DNA of 64,000 nt from Nageia nagi. Its lineage: Eukaryota > Pinophyta. Position 1 is the stretch's first letter. The number at the start of each line of letters is the position of its first letter. Position numbers and translations under genes: made by a program. This document shows, piece by piece, positions 11,641 to 23,649 of the stretch. The stretch is taken from contig JBITNC010000001.1 in assembly GCA_050084985.1 (NCBI GenBank), forward strand, positions 12,276,001-12,340,000, given 5' to 3'. Under the pieces are notes generated by a model. It ran no database searches. It was not told the origin of the DNA and saw only the letters and a list, made by a program, of their open reading frames with translations.

Positions 11641-11879
11641 AAAAATTAGACTAACCAATATGATCAAAAGAATGATTTTGTGTGAAAAATATAGCTAAAG
11701 CTTCACATATGATTGCTATTATGGAGGATCAGTAGCAACTAAATGAAGAAAGTGATTGGACTAAGCAAGTTATTTTTCACTTTCAAAATGGTAAATTTCT
11801 TGAATCTATAAACAAATTTCAAATAAGGAGATTTGAGTTGCATTCCTTGAAGTTTGTGATCATAGATGACCATATGTAA

Positions 11880-12980
11880 AGGAAGAGCTTTGATCAAAGC
11901 CTATTAATAAGTATGACTCATGATGAATCTAAAACAATATTGCACAAATTTCATTATGGATTATCTAGTGGGCATTATAGTGAACCAACAACAATAATGA
12001 AAATATTACAAGCTGGGTATTATTGGCCCACCATATTTCAAGATTCATTTAAGATTTCCTGAGAATTTGACAAATGTAGTACATTTGTGAGAAAAAGAAG
12101 GCAAGATGCAATACCTCTTAAACTTGTGATAGTTGAGGAACCCTTTCAACAATGGAGCATGGACTTCATTAGTGTTCTAAACCCAAATTCCTTACTAGAT
12201 GATCAAAAGCAATGCTATGTGAAAATGTAGATCAAAAATTAGTGATAGAAATGATAAAAAAGATAATCACTTGCTTTAAAATCCCATAGACTATTATCTC
12301 AAAAAATGGCCCTATATTTATTGAAGGCAACTTGTCAAACTTTATTGTTGAATATGAGATATACTAGTTATTCTCTTCAAATTATTACTTATAAGGTAAT
12401 GGATTAGTTGAATCAACTAATAAGAACCTAACCTAGATCATTAAAAGAATAATTGAAGGGAATCCTAGACAATGGTATACACAACTAGACTTTGCATTAT
12501 GGGTAGATAGAATCAAAATTAAATCAAGAATCAAAATATGCTTATATGCATTGGTGTATGGTAAAATACCTATGTTGCCAATACACATGAGTTATCAACA
12601 TTAAAAATCTTGCAAGACATGGAGAACCATAACTTTGAGTGATTACAATCAAGGTATAATCAGGTTTTGAAATTGGAGGAAGATTGGAACAAAGCATATG
12701 AGCCATTTTAGCATTGCTAACATATTGTTAAGAAATGGTTTGATAAGAAAAAAATCTTCTTTAGTGAAGTTTGAACCATGTGATATTGTCCTCAATTGGA
12801 ATGAAGAGAGAGCAAAGCTTGGGAGACACCAAAATTGGACTCTCTATGGAGTGGGCCTTATATCATCACCTAAGCCATGCAAAGGAATATGTTTAGGCTA
12901 TGAGACATCATTGGGTGTTGGTAATTACCTACTCCTATTAATGGGATCTATTTGAAGCATTATCGAGTGATAGGGTGATC
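11880..12980 (+). pseudogene. Integrase of element B
   Basis: Integrase would insert the cDNA into the genome. The zinc-binding region reads LHKFHYGLSSGHY and EFDKCSTF, with one expected Cys lost. The core shows FQQWSMDFI (first Asp), ISKNGPIFIEG (second Asp now Asn) and GNGLVESTNKNL (Glu kept). Downstream are NPRQWYTQLDFALWVDRIK and, at 12698-12955, a C-terminal region; in another frame the end reads NGIYLKHYRV, a usual pol terminus. Between WSMDFI and the second core motif part of the domain seems deleted. Inactive. Confidence 0.8.
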
Positions 12981-13492
12981 TTATAACACCTACCAAAGAT
13001 TGTATAGTGTATATAATTTCAAAAAAAAAAGTGTGTTTTTAAGGTTTATACATCTTCTAGACATAGATTCCAAGAAAGTAGGTAGACCTTGATACTTAGC
13101 ATTAATTTGGCATGATCTAGAGTTAAGATTTGTGTGTTGCTAAGTTTCCAACTAAATGAGGAAACATTCAAGAAAATATTTCCTTGGATTTCTCAAACCA
13201 TCATTTGGGTACCCTAATTTAAATTTGGTGCACTCCATACCTACTCATCCAACTTGTGGTAGCCTAGTTTATACAATGCATGAATATTAATATCCTAAAC
13301 ATTAATTTCCATTAATATAAGTCTCACAAACCTTGAATGAATAAAAAATCTTGCACACCCTTTAACTCAACACTTATCCATTTTTGAGCATACTAGTTTC
13401 TAGACTGACAAGAGTTTAGAGTGTGCGGAGTTGAGTTCAGTAAGGAGATATAGAATTATAGGACCTTATATACTATAGATTACTATCCTTAA

Positions 13493-15600
13493 ATGGAAAC
13501 CAAAGGTTCTAAAAAGAGTGCTCACACCATGGTGACTTCCAAATCATCAACTCCAACCAAATTAGAGAATTCGATGCCAACTTGATAGCCATGCAAGAGG
13601 AATACGTTGAAAATGCTCCAAGGAATAAATGGACTAAGATGGGGGTGATAAATCACATTGATACATGGAGGGCCAACCCCAATCACATATTTATGCAACA
13701 TATAAGTCCTAAAGTTGTTAGAAAAGGGAAATCATTAGCATAGCTAAAGAGAGATGTCATGATTGACTAGAGCCTAGCTTATTATATGTCTTACAAATCA
13801 TTCATTTACCTAAAGCTATTGTATTTGATGGAACATAGGCATAACAAACAAGGTCAGCAGATAGGAATGTTTAAGGACCAAAAGGAGAGAGAAGATTCAG
13901 AGCCAAAATTTGAAGTAATACTGGAATACTCTTTTTATTTTATTCTTCAAGCATTTGTTGTCCTAGTTGATTGGACTTTCCATGTGAAGAAGTAGATTGA
14001 TTTAAGAATAAAGAAGAATGATTTCTATAGTAATTAAGATGAAATGATAAATTGGATTCATGAGAGATATCAAGGAAATAAAACCACACAACTCTAGCCA
14101 AGCTATAACATTTCTTTATTTGAAAACAAGAAGGATAGAGGGGTGTTACAAACACTGGTGATCATCCTAGATAAGAAAACCCAAATAGAAGTAGATGAAG
14201 CCATGGTGCATATGGCTTATAATATCATAGAGGCACATGTATACTATGACTTTGTAATTTTTATTTCAAATGAGATAAAGAGATGTCTTTTCAAAATTAA
14301 AAATTCAAAGTTTAGATACTATTCATATCTTTGGTGGGTCTTAGCCCATCAAAATCTTATCAAACTTGTGGAGGTAAGGTTGCCAATCAAGCCAACAAAT
14401 CCAAGTAGTGGACCAGTACCAATTGATTTAGGGTACTAGTCTTGAGCAAGTTGCATGGATTATTTTATTGAGTTCATGGAAAAATTTCATAATGCAATGA
14501 TAGATAGTTTATAGCATTAAAGATTGTAGAATAGGAAAGTAAGATCCTTTGAATAGTACCTTTTTGTAAGTCAACTTGTAAAGCAGCTACTGTAGTGACG
14601 AAGCTACTAAGGGCACAGGAGAGATAACCCCCAATAAAGTGATGAGCTTGAAGTAATCTTTTCATAAAGATTACGCATCACATAATTATGATAGTATTCT
14701 AAGTGAAATATAAGGTATTTATTTTGAAAAACCTTTTGTATTGCCTAAATATGTAACCCCTTAGCTATATTCCAAAGAGATGGATAGGAAACTATGTGCC
14801 ATTGAGACCAAGTATGGGTCTGAGGGTAGTTTCAAATATATTATAGATATACTGGCTTCTATTAAAAATTTCACTCTTTTAGAAGTAGGTTGTAAAGATA
14901 ATATAGCATAATTTATTGTACAAAATTTTAAACTAGATATGCTAGAAGCCCCATGGATGTATGATCCTTCAAGGGAGATGATAAAAATAATAAGGTCAAG
15001 CAAAAAACATCTAGCCTTTTCCCATGAGTATAGACCTCATGTGGAATATTTTGTAAATAAAACTATGTAAGAAGCAAAAATGTACCCTAAATGAGAATTT
15101 ACACCCCTAAACAAGGACTAGATGACCCCTATAGTGATAAATAAATACAAGAATTGAGAAAATAAGTGGTAATACTTTAGATCCAAATTTCCTCACTTAG
15201 CTAAGAGATTTGGGTTGGGACCCCAATAAAATCCATTATTTCACAAACTTTAGATTTGAACATACAATAAAGATTCATCATATTGAAAATAAATTATTTA
15301 AGAAATTTAAATATGATAAATTTTGGAAGGTTGATTATTCTAAAGATCCTTTGCTATAATTTGGCTAGCCTCTTCCTCCTAAATTTCAAAGGAAATTAGT
15401 TATAGGAGTGAAACAAATAGAGGTTGGACAAGCATCCAGATTGTAAGAGCCTATAAAAAAGGGAGAACAAAATCCCTCAAATGCTATTACTACTTCTCAA
15501 GAGTCTTCTCCAAAAAAGAGAAGGAGAGTTCAAACCCTTGCTCAAAAATAACAAACCTCAAAGAAAGAGAAAAATCATTAAAGAAACCCTACACTACATA
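13493..15600 (+). pseudogene. Extra coding region 3' of pol in element B, unidentified (first half)
   Basis: A possible ATG at 13493 starts METKGSKKSAHTMV. After a frameshift near 13565 the reading continues NLIAMQEEYVENAPRNKWTK, then open stretches at 13786-13995 (FIYLKLLYLMEHRHNKQGQQ) and 14143-14439 (EAMVHMAYNIIEAHVYYDFV). From about 14750 one frame gives YSKEMDRKLCAIETKYGSEG, NFTLLEVGCKDNIA and EAPWMYDPSREMIKIIRSSK, then SQESSPKKRRRVQTLAQK, which looks like a nuclear localisation signal. I do not recognise the protein. Its consistent frame with mostly TAG or TAA stops indicates a real former ORF. Extra ORFs are known in Tat elements; this identity is not established. Confidence 0.5.
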
Positions 15601-16179
15601 GCCCAAGTTATAAAGAACTATGCTTTCACCTCATAAAATCATAAAAGAAACTTCAAGGGATATGGAAAAAGAGGAACAAATATTTCATATAGAGGAATTA
15701 CAAGAGCCTCAAAGTATAGATATTGGTGCTCAAGAATAACTACCAAAAAAAGAAGAAGTCTCAAAAAATAAATAAGCCTTGAAAAAGGAACACATGCAAA
15801 TTCAATAAGGTGAGGGAAATGTACTTAGAGTGGGTGGATCTGTATTAGCATGCAAGTAGGTGGGTCAAGTGATCACAATGAATCCAGAAGGAAAAAAGTC
15901 TTAGACCCAATGGATAAAGATGATTATGAAGAAAAGGTCATGGAGGAAGCAAAAACATAAATAGAAATTCAACATGCTACACCTCCAAAAGAGTCAAAAC
16001 CCATTCAAAAATTTACAATGACCACTTTAGGTGTAAATACTCCTTCCCATTCTTTAATTCTTATAGCCTCCCAAGAGAAGATTAAATCAATTTTTTCTAC
16101 ACAAATTGTAGAACCCGTTGATTAGGAAACTTTTGTAAATAAACCTCTTATGATTCCTAAGCAACAATCAAGAATTTTG

Positions 16180-17440
16180 AGTAAAGTAACAAAAATGGGA
16201 GATATGAAGATAGCACAAATATCTTTTAAACAAAGATAATTGGATACTAATTTCATGACTGTAATTGATGTGAATATGTAGAGTGATTTAATAATTGACC
16301 AATATAAGTTCTTTGTGAATACTTTAATGGTTGTTGGTAAAAGTCTTTAGGCAATGGAGACTAAGATAGATAAATTGAATAAGAAAATTAATCAATATAA
16401 GAAAGAGTACTCCCTTAAAGAAAAAATAGTGGCCAAGTTGCAAAACAAAAATAAATACCTACTTGTAAAGCTTGATAACCAAAGGTCAAAATTTGACAAG
16501 AGCTTGATAGAAATAAAGGCTAAGTTAGATGATGCAAATCAAACTATATAAGATCTTAAAGCTCAATATGTAGTTATAGATGGCTAAAAGGTAAAGCAAG
16601 TTGAAGTTGAGTTACAAACTATTATAGCAGCTACCAAAGTATTATATGATGATCATTCAAAATTATTATTGCTGATAAAAAGCTTTCAAAAATTCTTGAT
16701 GAAGAAAGTTGGAGACAGGATGGTGACCTTATCACATTTACATTTGTTAAAATAATAGACATTACAAGCCATAAAGTAGTTCAACATTTAGACAACTCTC
16801 CATTAGTTGGCTCTATATATACTAAGATCAGTTATTGAGAAAATGTAGAGTTGATCGAGAGTCTTGATTGAGAAAGACATAGCTACCATTACTTATAGGC
16901 CAAGACAATCATATTTGTGAAGAATTTGGGATAGAGGTGAACTCCAAGATTTGGTGTTCAATATGGACATTGGTAAACACCAACTCACAATAGAGCTAGA
17001 ATTTATTAACAAATTCTTTAATTCTTTGATTGAAATGAAAGCTCCAAAATTATGGGAAGAATAAAATGTACAAGGTAGTGCTTCCAGTTGGGTAGCCAAT
17101 ACCATACAATTTATTCAACGATCTTTTTCTAATAAGTAAATCTCAAATTTACAACAAATAAATGACCTTACTCAAGAAGCAATCATAAGGTTCCTACACA
17201 CTAGGAGGCTAGAGATTGTTCTAAAGGGTTTTAAAGCAGATACTATAAAGATTCAAGCATCCCTTATTTTATCATAAGTTGACTATTAGGACCTTAAATA
17301 TTTGAATAAAAAGATGCATCCCTTCCTCCCAATAGAGCTGATTCCACCACCTAAGACCCCTACTAAATCTACATCTAAAAAGCTATTGAAAGTAACAAGT
17401 CATGGGTCATATTCTCTAGTACATGGAGACCCCAAGAGCT
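16180..17440 (+). pseudogene. Coiled-coil part of the extra 3' coding region of element B
   Basis: The open stretch 16354-16551 encodes KIDKLNKKINQYKKEYSLKE and KNKYLLVKLDNQRSKFDKSL, with heptad-like spacing of Leu and Ile and many Lys and Glu, which indicates a coiled coil. Further down the same region reads GELQDLVFNMDIGKHQLTIE, EFINKFFNSLIEMKAPKLWE and PFLPIELIPPPKTPTKSTS, ending close to the 3' LTR. It may join 13493-15600 as one protein of about 1,200-1,300 residues or be separate. A coiled coil suggests self-association, but the function is unknown. Confidence 0.45.
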
Positions 17441-17817
17441 GCTAGAAGATTGTATTATTTTAGAACTGCACTCTAGGTTGTGGTAACATACTAGCATTCT
17501 TTTATTCTTTCATTCTTTTTATAAAATTCTTTTTATTACAAGTCTCTTTCTTTTAAAATTAAATTTAAGTCTTCTATTATCCCTAAGATTGAAGAATTTT
17601 TGGTGTTGTTAAGATGTAGCTATTATATGTATAATACGGCTATTGTATATATGGATCCTTGTATTTGGTATTTTTGCCTTGTAAATTTCTAGTTAAAGTT
17701 GATTGAGTGTTGTAATAACTCTCAAGGATTAACCTTAAGTTGTATTAAATGGGTCAAGAACTTTATTTATAAAAGAATTATGTATAAGAAGAGAAAAATC
17801 TAAGGAAGTGTTTGAGA

Positions 17818-17952
17818 GTTGTAAATATAGTGTTCAGGAGTTGCAAATATAGTGTTCAAAAGTTGTAAATATAGTATCTAAGATTAGTTGTAAATATAGT
17901 GTCTGGGAGTTGTAAATACAATGTTTGGTAGTTGTAAATACAATGTCAGGGA
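17818..17952 (+). repeat. 22-bp tandem array in the B 3' LTR
   Basis: Six consecutive units follow the pattern gttgtaaatatagtgttcag plus two bases; five units are 22 bp and one is 25 bp. Units differ at a few positions. Related, more dispersed gagttatgtaaataa units occur in the LTR of A, so the array is an old feature of the family. Confidence 0.85.
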
Positions 17953-18029
17953 GTTTTTGAAAATACACCATTTGGGATTTTTTATAAATATAAGTCCAAG
18001 TTATGTCCAAGTAATCAATGAGAGGTGCC

Positions 18030-18690
18030 TAAAAGTAAATAGAGCTCACCAATTTTGAGTAATGATGTCAAAAATTTTGGATAAAATTAGCAAGTTTTAG
18101 AATAAATAATGGTGGATGATGATTCAAGAAGATCTCAAATAGAGCCCATCAATTTTGAGTGATGATGTTAGAACTTTTGACTAAAATTAGTGGGTTCTGA
18201 AACAAGTAATGGTGGGTGATGATTGAAGAAGATCCTAAATGGAGCCCTTCAATTTTGCGTGATGATGTTAAAACTATTGGCTAAAACCAACAAGTCTTAA
18301 AATAAGTAATGATGAGTGATGATTCAAAAAGATCCCAAATAGAGCCCATCAATTTTGAGTGATGATGTCAAAGATTTTGGCTAAAATCAATGGGTCCTAA
18401 AATAAGTAATGGTGGGTAATGATTGAAGAAGATCCCAAATAGAGCCTATCAATTTTGAGTGATGATGTCAAAACTTTTGGCTAAAACTAGCTGGTCCTAA
18501 AATAAGTAATGGTAAGTGATGATTCAAGAAGATCCCAAATAGAACCTATCAATTTTGAGTGATGATGTCAAAAATTTTGGTTAAAATTAGTAGGTCTTAG
18601 AACAAGTAATGGTAGGTGATGATTCAAGAAGATACCAAATAGAGCCCATTGATTTCAAGTGATGACATCAAAACTTTTGGCTAAAATTAG
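18030..18690 (+). repeat. ~100-bp tandem array in the B 3' LTR
   Basis: Six to seven degenerate units each contain caattttgagtgatgatgtc, then ttttggctaaaat, then gatgattcaagaagatccca. The landmark gatgattcaagaagatc recurs roughly every 100 bp (near 18117, 18220, 18317, 18418, 18517 and 18618). The 5' LTR keeps about 2.5 units (5511-5740), and the LTR of A has a shorter unit of about 78 bp. Confidence 0.85.
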
Positions 18691-19804
18691 CGAGTACTAA
18701 GAAGAGCCAAATTGTTAATAGAACGTAGAGAAAAGAAATAAGACCTACCAGACTAAGGTAAGAGTAATGAAAAAGAGGTAACACTTGGGTCCACTTGATT
18801 TTAAGTGTTTTACCTCCAAGGCCATGTTAATGTGTCAACTTTGACTCAATTCCATATAATAGTGGGAGTTTCTTCTCAAACTAGGTTAATATACTATTCA
18901 CAACCCTCCATTACTCAATTCATTTAGAACTATAGTATGGATCATCAATGGTTGTAGAGAAGTAGACAGTTACTGATTGAACACATTACCATATCATATC
19001 TATTAGATTACATATGAGTACTTCTTCAATCAGCTATAAGATCATTTTCAATCAACTACAGGGCCAAAGGAATAGTAGTCAATAACATGTTAGGAGGATT
19101 GTAGCTCAATACATATGATTATTTAAAAAATTCAAATTCCTAGATAGTCATACTATTGGTACTTATTCATTGTGTAATCTAACATAGTTGTAAAAGTTTT
19201 TGTAAATAGTTCTCATTGCTTGTTTCAATCAAGATGAGTAATTATGTATATTAATGATAGACAACAACCTAGTAGGGAATGTAAATGTATAAATGGTAAA
19301 TTGTTAGAAATCAAAGAGGTTGAACATTCTAGCAAATTTGCCCAAGTCTATAAGATACTTTCATATATGATAATGGAAATAGATAATGCTTTTCCCTTTT
19401 GCAAAAAGTGGCTATTTATTATTTTTGTATATGTTGTGTATGAGATGATGTCTTAAGTTGTGGCTATGTATTGTTATTGTGAGATCCCAAGGGTAAGATA
19501 GCTTTCTATTCTTAATCTTAGTTATGGATTGCTACCTATGTTGTAATGCTTGGGCTATGAAGTTCTTACTTTAGTTTGAATCCAATTTGTTAATCTCTTT
19601 CCTATAACTCTATACCTTTTATCTCTTTCCTATTACTTTTAACCTTCATAATAGATAGGAACTAGCCTATAACCTAGATATTTTGTAGAAAACCAAGATG
19701 AGGGCATTCCCACCACCTTCTACTCTTTCAAGGAACCTAGTATTATGGGAAATAGAGAACTCAACCATACCAAACCCTATTAGGTTACATTATATCGATC
19801 AACA

Positions 19805-20815
19805 TTAATGTATTCCAAGACCTAACTTAGTTTCATAGTTAGTAAATAATAGTATTCGAACTTGATAGGCATAGGATTCATCACCCATATAATTCTTATG
19901 TATGAGATCTAATGTGTAAAAGTAATCCAAGATCTACTTGATTATTAATTCATATGCAACCCAAGAATTTTAAGCTTTGATATACTGATGGGATTTTAAA
20001 AGTGATTAAAAATATTTTCATGATTTTTATGTGAATCTTTAGAAGGAGCTCAATACCTAATAACTAGTATTTAAATATAATTATCTACGAGAACCTTATA
20101 TCAAAATTTGAATTTTCCCACTAGTGATAATGTATTTGAAATCTATTATTAATATTTTTCTTCACTCTAATAATAAAAATTTATAAGATCTCAAAGGAGA
20201 AGGATTGGAATGTGAAAGGTTTTCTTTAGAATCTAAACATTGAATACCATAATAAATTCTTTTAAATTATGATCTAACTTATTTACTTTAAAGAATAGAG
20301 AATGTTGTATAGGAAATTGATAATTTACAAGTTATTTTATATTTTTTGGTGTATTAAATAACTTTTTATTATGAGCTAATTCTACTAGATTAACTTGGTG
20401 TTTTTACAAATTTCCCTATCATAATTTAATGTAGAGTACATTAAATTGTCCATATATGTTAAACATAACAACATAAAAAATATCAAAATAACATGTAATT
20501 CATTGACATGCCTCCACAAAAATATATGATCAAATCATGCATATATATCAAAAAATAATGTATAGTCCATAGTCCATAATAACATCCATAGTCTATAACA
20601 ATATCGATGATACTATAAGAATGTACATATAGTCTTAGACAACATATGTACATGTACATATATATATATCAAAAAATACAAAGTTCATCTACTATTAATT
20701 CCTCAAAAATGTATATAACAATATACCTAATATAGTATGCATATGTATACATGTATCTAACAACATGGACCTAAGTCCTTAGACATGTATCTACTCATAT
20801 CTAAGTCCATAAGAT
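19805..20815. other. No gene seen
   Basis: This AT-rich stretch after the 3' LTR of B has stops in all frames, short tatata and tacatata runs near 20650-20750 and a locally repeated tccatag motif near 20565-20600. I see nothing coding in it. Confidence 0.6.
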
Positions 20816-20819
20816 GTAT

Positions 20820-22790
20820 CTAAATACATCCACCCACACTGTCATAATCAATCTTCCTTTTAGTTCCACATGATGAAGGTGAAACTATAGACTCATGATG
20901 CTAGATACAAGATTTTTAAAACTTTGACTTAATTTCTTGATAAATTATATTATTAACTAATCTATATATATGTACATGCTATGTAAAAAAGCATAAATAT
21001 TACCACATAATGATCCCCCTCTACTTGTTCAACAACCATTGAATGTTGTTGTGCAACATATAGTGTATTTGATGTATCAATATAAAACATATCATTAGCT
21101 AGATCCTACAAGATCAAATAAAGCAAAAACCAAAATAAATACATGTTATTTAAATGCTATAGATCAAATAAAGCATATAATAAAATGCATGTACCTACAT
21201 TCATTATTTTAACAATATTACCTCAAATCTATCATATGGCTCAAAGTGAAATTGTGTCTCCCTATTAACCTGGTGATCAGGATCCATCATAATGGTGGTA
21301 TCAACCTACAAACATATATCTACAATTTTCATGTTAGATCTAGTGAAAAATAAGAGTATGTAATAATGACTAGTATTTAATTGAGAAAAGATATACAATA
21401 GGTGGTAGATCATGAACAATAGTCACCACAAGAGTAGTCAACACACTCTTTGGGTGGTTAGATGTGAACATCCCATGACCTCCCTGTAATAACAAAAATA
21501 TTATATGACAATGCATGAACATGTATACAAAAGTGAAAAACTTGACATAACAATTTAAACAAGTGACAAATTTGATTACCTCTAAGGGTGCCTAATCTTG
21601 TCTAGGAGTGGATATAATATGACCTTGGTCATATCCATATGATGATGTATAGCCCATCCTCTACATCAAAAAAATATAAATATAAGATTGATATATTAAT
21701 TATATAAAATACTTATTAAATATAAAATGTGTACCTAAAAAATACACATGAAATTTATCTATGTACTAGAAGGATAACCACCTAATAACATCTACATAAA
21801 ATTATCATGATCAATCTCTACTATAACTAAACCTAGAGTGGGCCCAAAACACATCTAGTGGTAATGCTAGTAGGTGTGAGGCATCATTGCCTATGAGATA
21901 CTAGATCCCTCTCCATCAAATCCTCCTTGTTGTCTCTCATTGAACTTAGCTACCACATTGATAACTTGTTTAATGAGATTACCCGATAGCTAACTCAATC
22001 CCATTAACACTAAAACTAATGTAAAATTAAGAATAGTAGTAGTAATAGTAGATACAACAAAAGGGACAAGAGGTGGAACACATGCAAGTTGATGAGGATC
22101 AACCTATGCCCCTGGCCTATCCTATGGAAAACCAAGAACAACACCCTAAGATGGTATAATATCAAATTCATTTAGTTTTTTATGTAAGACAAACTTTACA
22201 TGTAATTTATTCAAAAAATATAATAGGATATCACTCCCATTCCCATGTGATTATTTATCGAATACCATCCACCATCTATGCCAAAAATCATGGGCTATCT
22301 AAGTATGGGTACACAACCTAATACTAATTCTTTGTTTACTAGGTAGGATTGGCTTATTGGTTTTGGAATCAATGAAGTACTCAAATATTATTTGTTTAGT
22401 AATTTTTAGCTCATTTATCTCCTTATAGGAGAGAATAATGACATAAAAATCATCTATCCTCCTCTTGTGATGTACAACAATGATCAATACCCTCATCCAA
22501 GGACCTAATAGTATCAACTATGGTCTACATCATAGATATAAACCATGACATATGAGGGGAAATATCCCTACTAGGAGTATGGAGTACATTAATTGTATCC
22601 TATAAGAAAATCATATTTTAAGTAATAGTTTCTCTAATTCAATCCTCATTTGATTGAGGGGGTGAGGGTTTTCATGAGGTGGACTAAAGGGTGCCTATAG
22701 GGGGTTCTTATCATGTGGACTATGGGGTGGAGATTGGGGTTTTCATGATGTGGAGGGGTGAAGGTGGGGGATCCATGATAATAAAAGGTA
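20820..22790 (-). pseudogene. Unidentified multi-exon pseudogene, splice sites and phase preserved
   Basis: Reading the minus strand, exon 1 ends at 21735. Exons 2-6 are 21660-21580, 21483-21397, 21305-21222, 21105-21004 and 20900-20820. Every intron starts GT and ends AG (74, 96, 91, 116 and 103 nt), and exons 2-6 are all multiples of three in phase 0. The last exon ends in a stop after KRKIDYDSVGGCI. From 22517 to 21735 one frame is open except for 12 stops, 11 of them TAG and one TAA; exons 2-6 have one further TAG. Two likely frameshifts lie upstream, where a proline-rich N-terminal region (PPHENPHPLNQMRIE) and DTIRSLDEGIDHCCTSQEED occur. I do not recognise the family; it could be a host gene or a transposon gene. 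Confidence 0.6.
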
Positions 22791-22799
22791 CAACTTGCA

Positions 22800-23180
22800 G
22801 ATATTAACAATTTACTAAATATAAACCAAGGGCATGTGTATAAATAAATTCAAATTATGAAATGAAATGAGTAAGTGAATATACATGATCTAATCTGTTG
22901 AAGCATAATTATCTCAAAAGGATATTCAATATGATAATGTTAAAAACAAATTATGTATTTAATAAAAATTATATTCAATATGATAATCTCTAATATGTTA
23001 CAATATGTCAAATAATCCCTAATTTATCACAATATGTAAAATAATTAATGTTCATCACGTATAGTTACATGTGTTCTATATATTTAATATTTTATAGATA
23101 ACATCAAGTGTACTACATCAACTATTTTTAACTAAACTATTTGTACCTAGAAAAGGAAAATTTGTTAATACAATTTTTTT
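22800..23180. other. No gene seen
   Basis: AT-rich sequence with repeated ttcaatatgataat segments (near 22928 and 22974) and related taatatgt/caatatgt words; nothing coding is visible. Confidence 0.5.
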
Positions 23181-23204
23181 TGGTTTGGAAAATCTTAATA
23201 AAAA

Positions 23205-23645
23205 CTATTTACCAACATTCTTGAGACACCTAGATGTAGTTGGATTGAAGTCAAGACAAAAGGGTACATATTTTTATAAGAAAAGGGTACACAACTCATG
23301 TTCTTTTTTTTCTACTAAACTATTTATACTAGGAAAAGGGGAATTTATCACAACAATCCTTTTTCATTGGAGCCTACAAATTTAAGGTTGACATGCATGT
23401 GTTATGTTCTTCTTTCAAATATTTTTGTTGAAGTGGGCACTTGGGATAATATTCAAAGAGTAAGGATATTGATGAAGGATAGTGGATTCAAGAAGACACC
23501 TAGATGTAATTGGATTTAAGTTGACAAAAGGATATATATTTTTATAGTAAAAGGTACCTACAATATGTTGATATTTTTAAAATTATAGTATTTGTAGGAA
23601 AAGGGGAATTTGTTGCAATGTTTCAAATCAAGCACTTTATATTTT
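23205..23645 (+). pseudogene. PPR C-terminal (E-type) fragments, two partial copies
   Basis: PPR proteins bind organellar RNA; their E region follows the repeat array. At about 23400-23560 one frame reads YVLLSNIFVEVGTWDNIQRV, ILMKDSGFKKTPRCNWI, a TAA, then VDKRIYIFIV, which is the conserved end of plant PPR proteins. The stretch 23210-23385 is a partial upstream copy: its LRHLDVVGLKSRQKGTYFYK matches the end of the next copy in shifted frames. Both are followed by the same tail (ctatttgtaggaaaagggga-like). No PPR repeats precede them here, so these are dispersed scraps. Confidence 0.6.
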
Positions 23646-23649
23646 AGTT

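Larger units (their letters stand above)
5501..19804 (+). mobile_element. Retrotransposon B, full-length but decayed Tat-like Ty3/gypsy
   Basis: The element is bounded by direct LTRs about 13 kb apart: 5501-6853 (5' truncated) and about 17445-19804. Both end in atcaaca. In order the interior holds a leader, gag, protease, an extra RNase H, RT, native RNase H, integrase and about 4 kb of further coding sequence before the 3' LTR. Size, long LTRs, dual RNase H and extra coding sequence fit the Tat group of non-chromovirus gypsy elements. The first LTR lacks its first kilobase, and A abuts that break, so A probably inserted into this LTR. All frames carry several stops and indels; integrase and RNase H residues are mutated. 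Confidence 0.85.
17445..19804 (+). repeat. 3' LTR of element B
   Basis: This is the complete copy of the LTR, about 2.35 kb. Its 3' end (tatatcgatcaaca) matches the 5' LTR end at 6853. Its start is placed near tgtattattttagaactgca, which resembles the outer end of LTR A; the exact base could be 17440 or 17451. It contains a 22-bp array (17818-17952) and a roughly 100-bp array (about 18030-18690). No target-site duplication can be tested because the other outer LTR end of B is not in the window. Confidence 0.8.

Noticed and set aside
17818-18690. CRISPR-like spacing of repeats
   Set aside because: Units are contiguous and degenerate with no unique spacers, and the context is a plant LTR.
19244-19456. 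Open frame of 70 codons in the B 3' LTR
   Set aside because: The same LTR segment at 6330-6505 does not keep the frame, so it is not a conserved product.
20820-22517. In-frame TAG codons as evidence of a recoded or suppressed stop
   Set aside because: The same TAG, TAA and TGA changes occur in all nearby transposon pseudogenes, along with lost catalytic residues; decay explains them better.
23185-23385. 66-codon plus-strand frame as a separate gene
   Set aside because: It is a frame-shifted part of the PPR E-region repeat and its tail.
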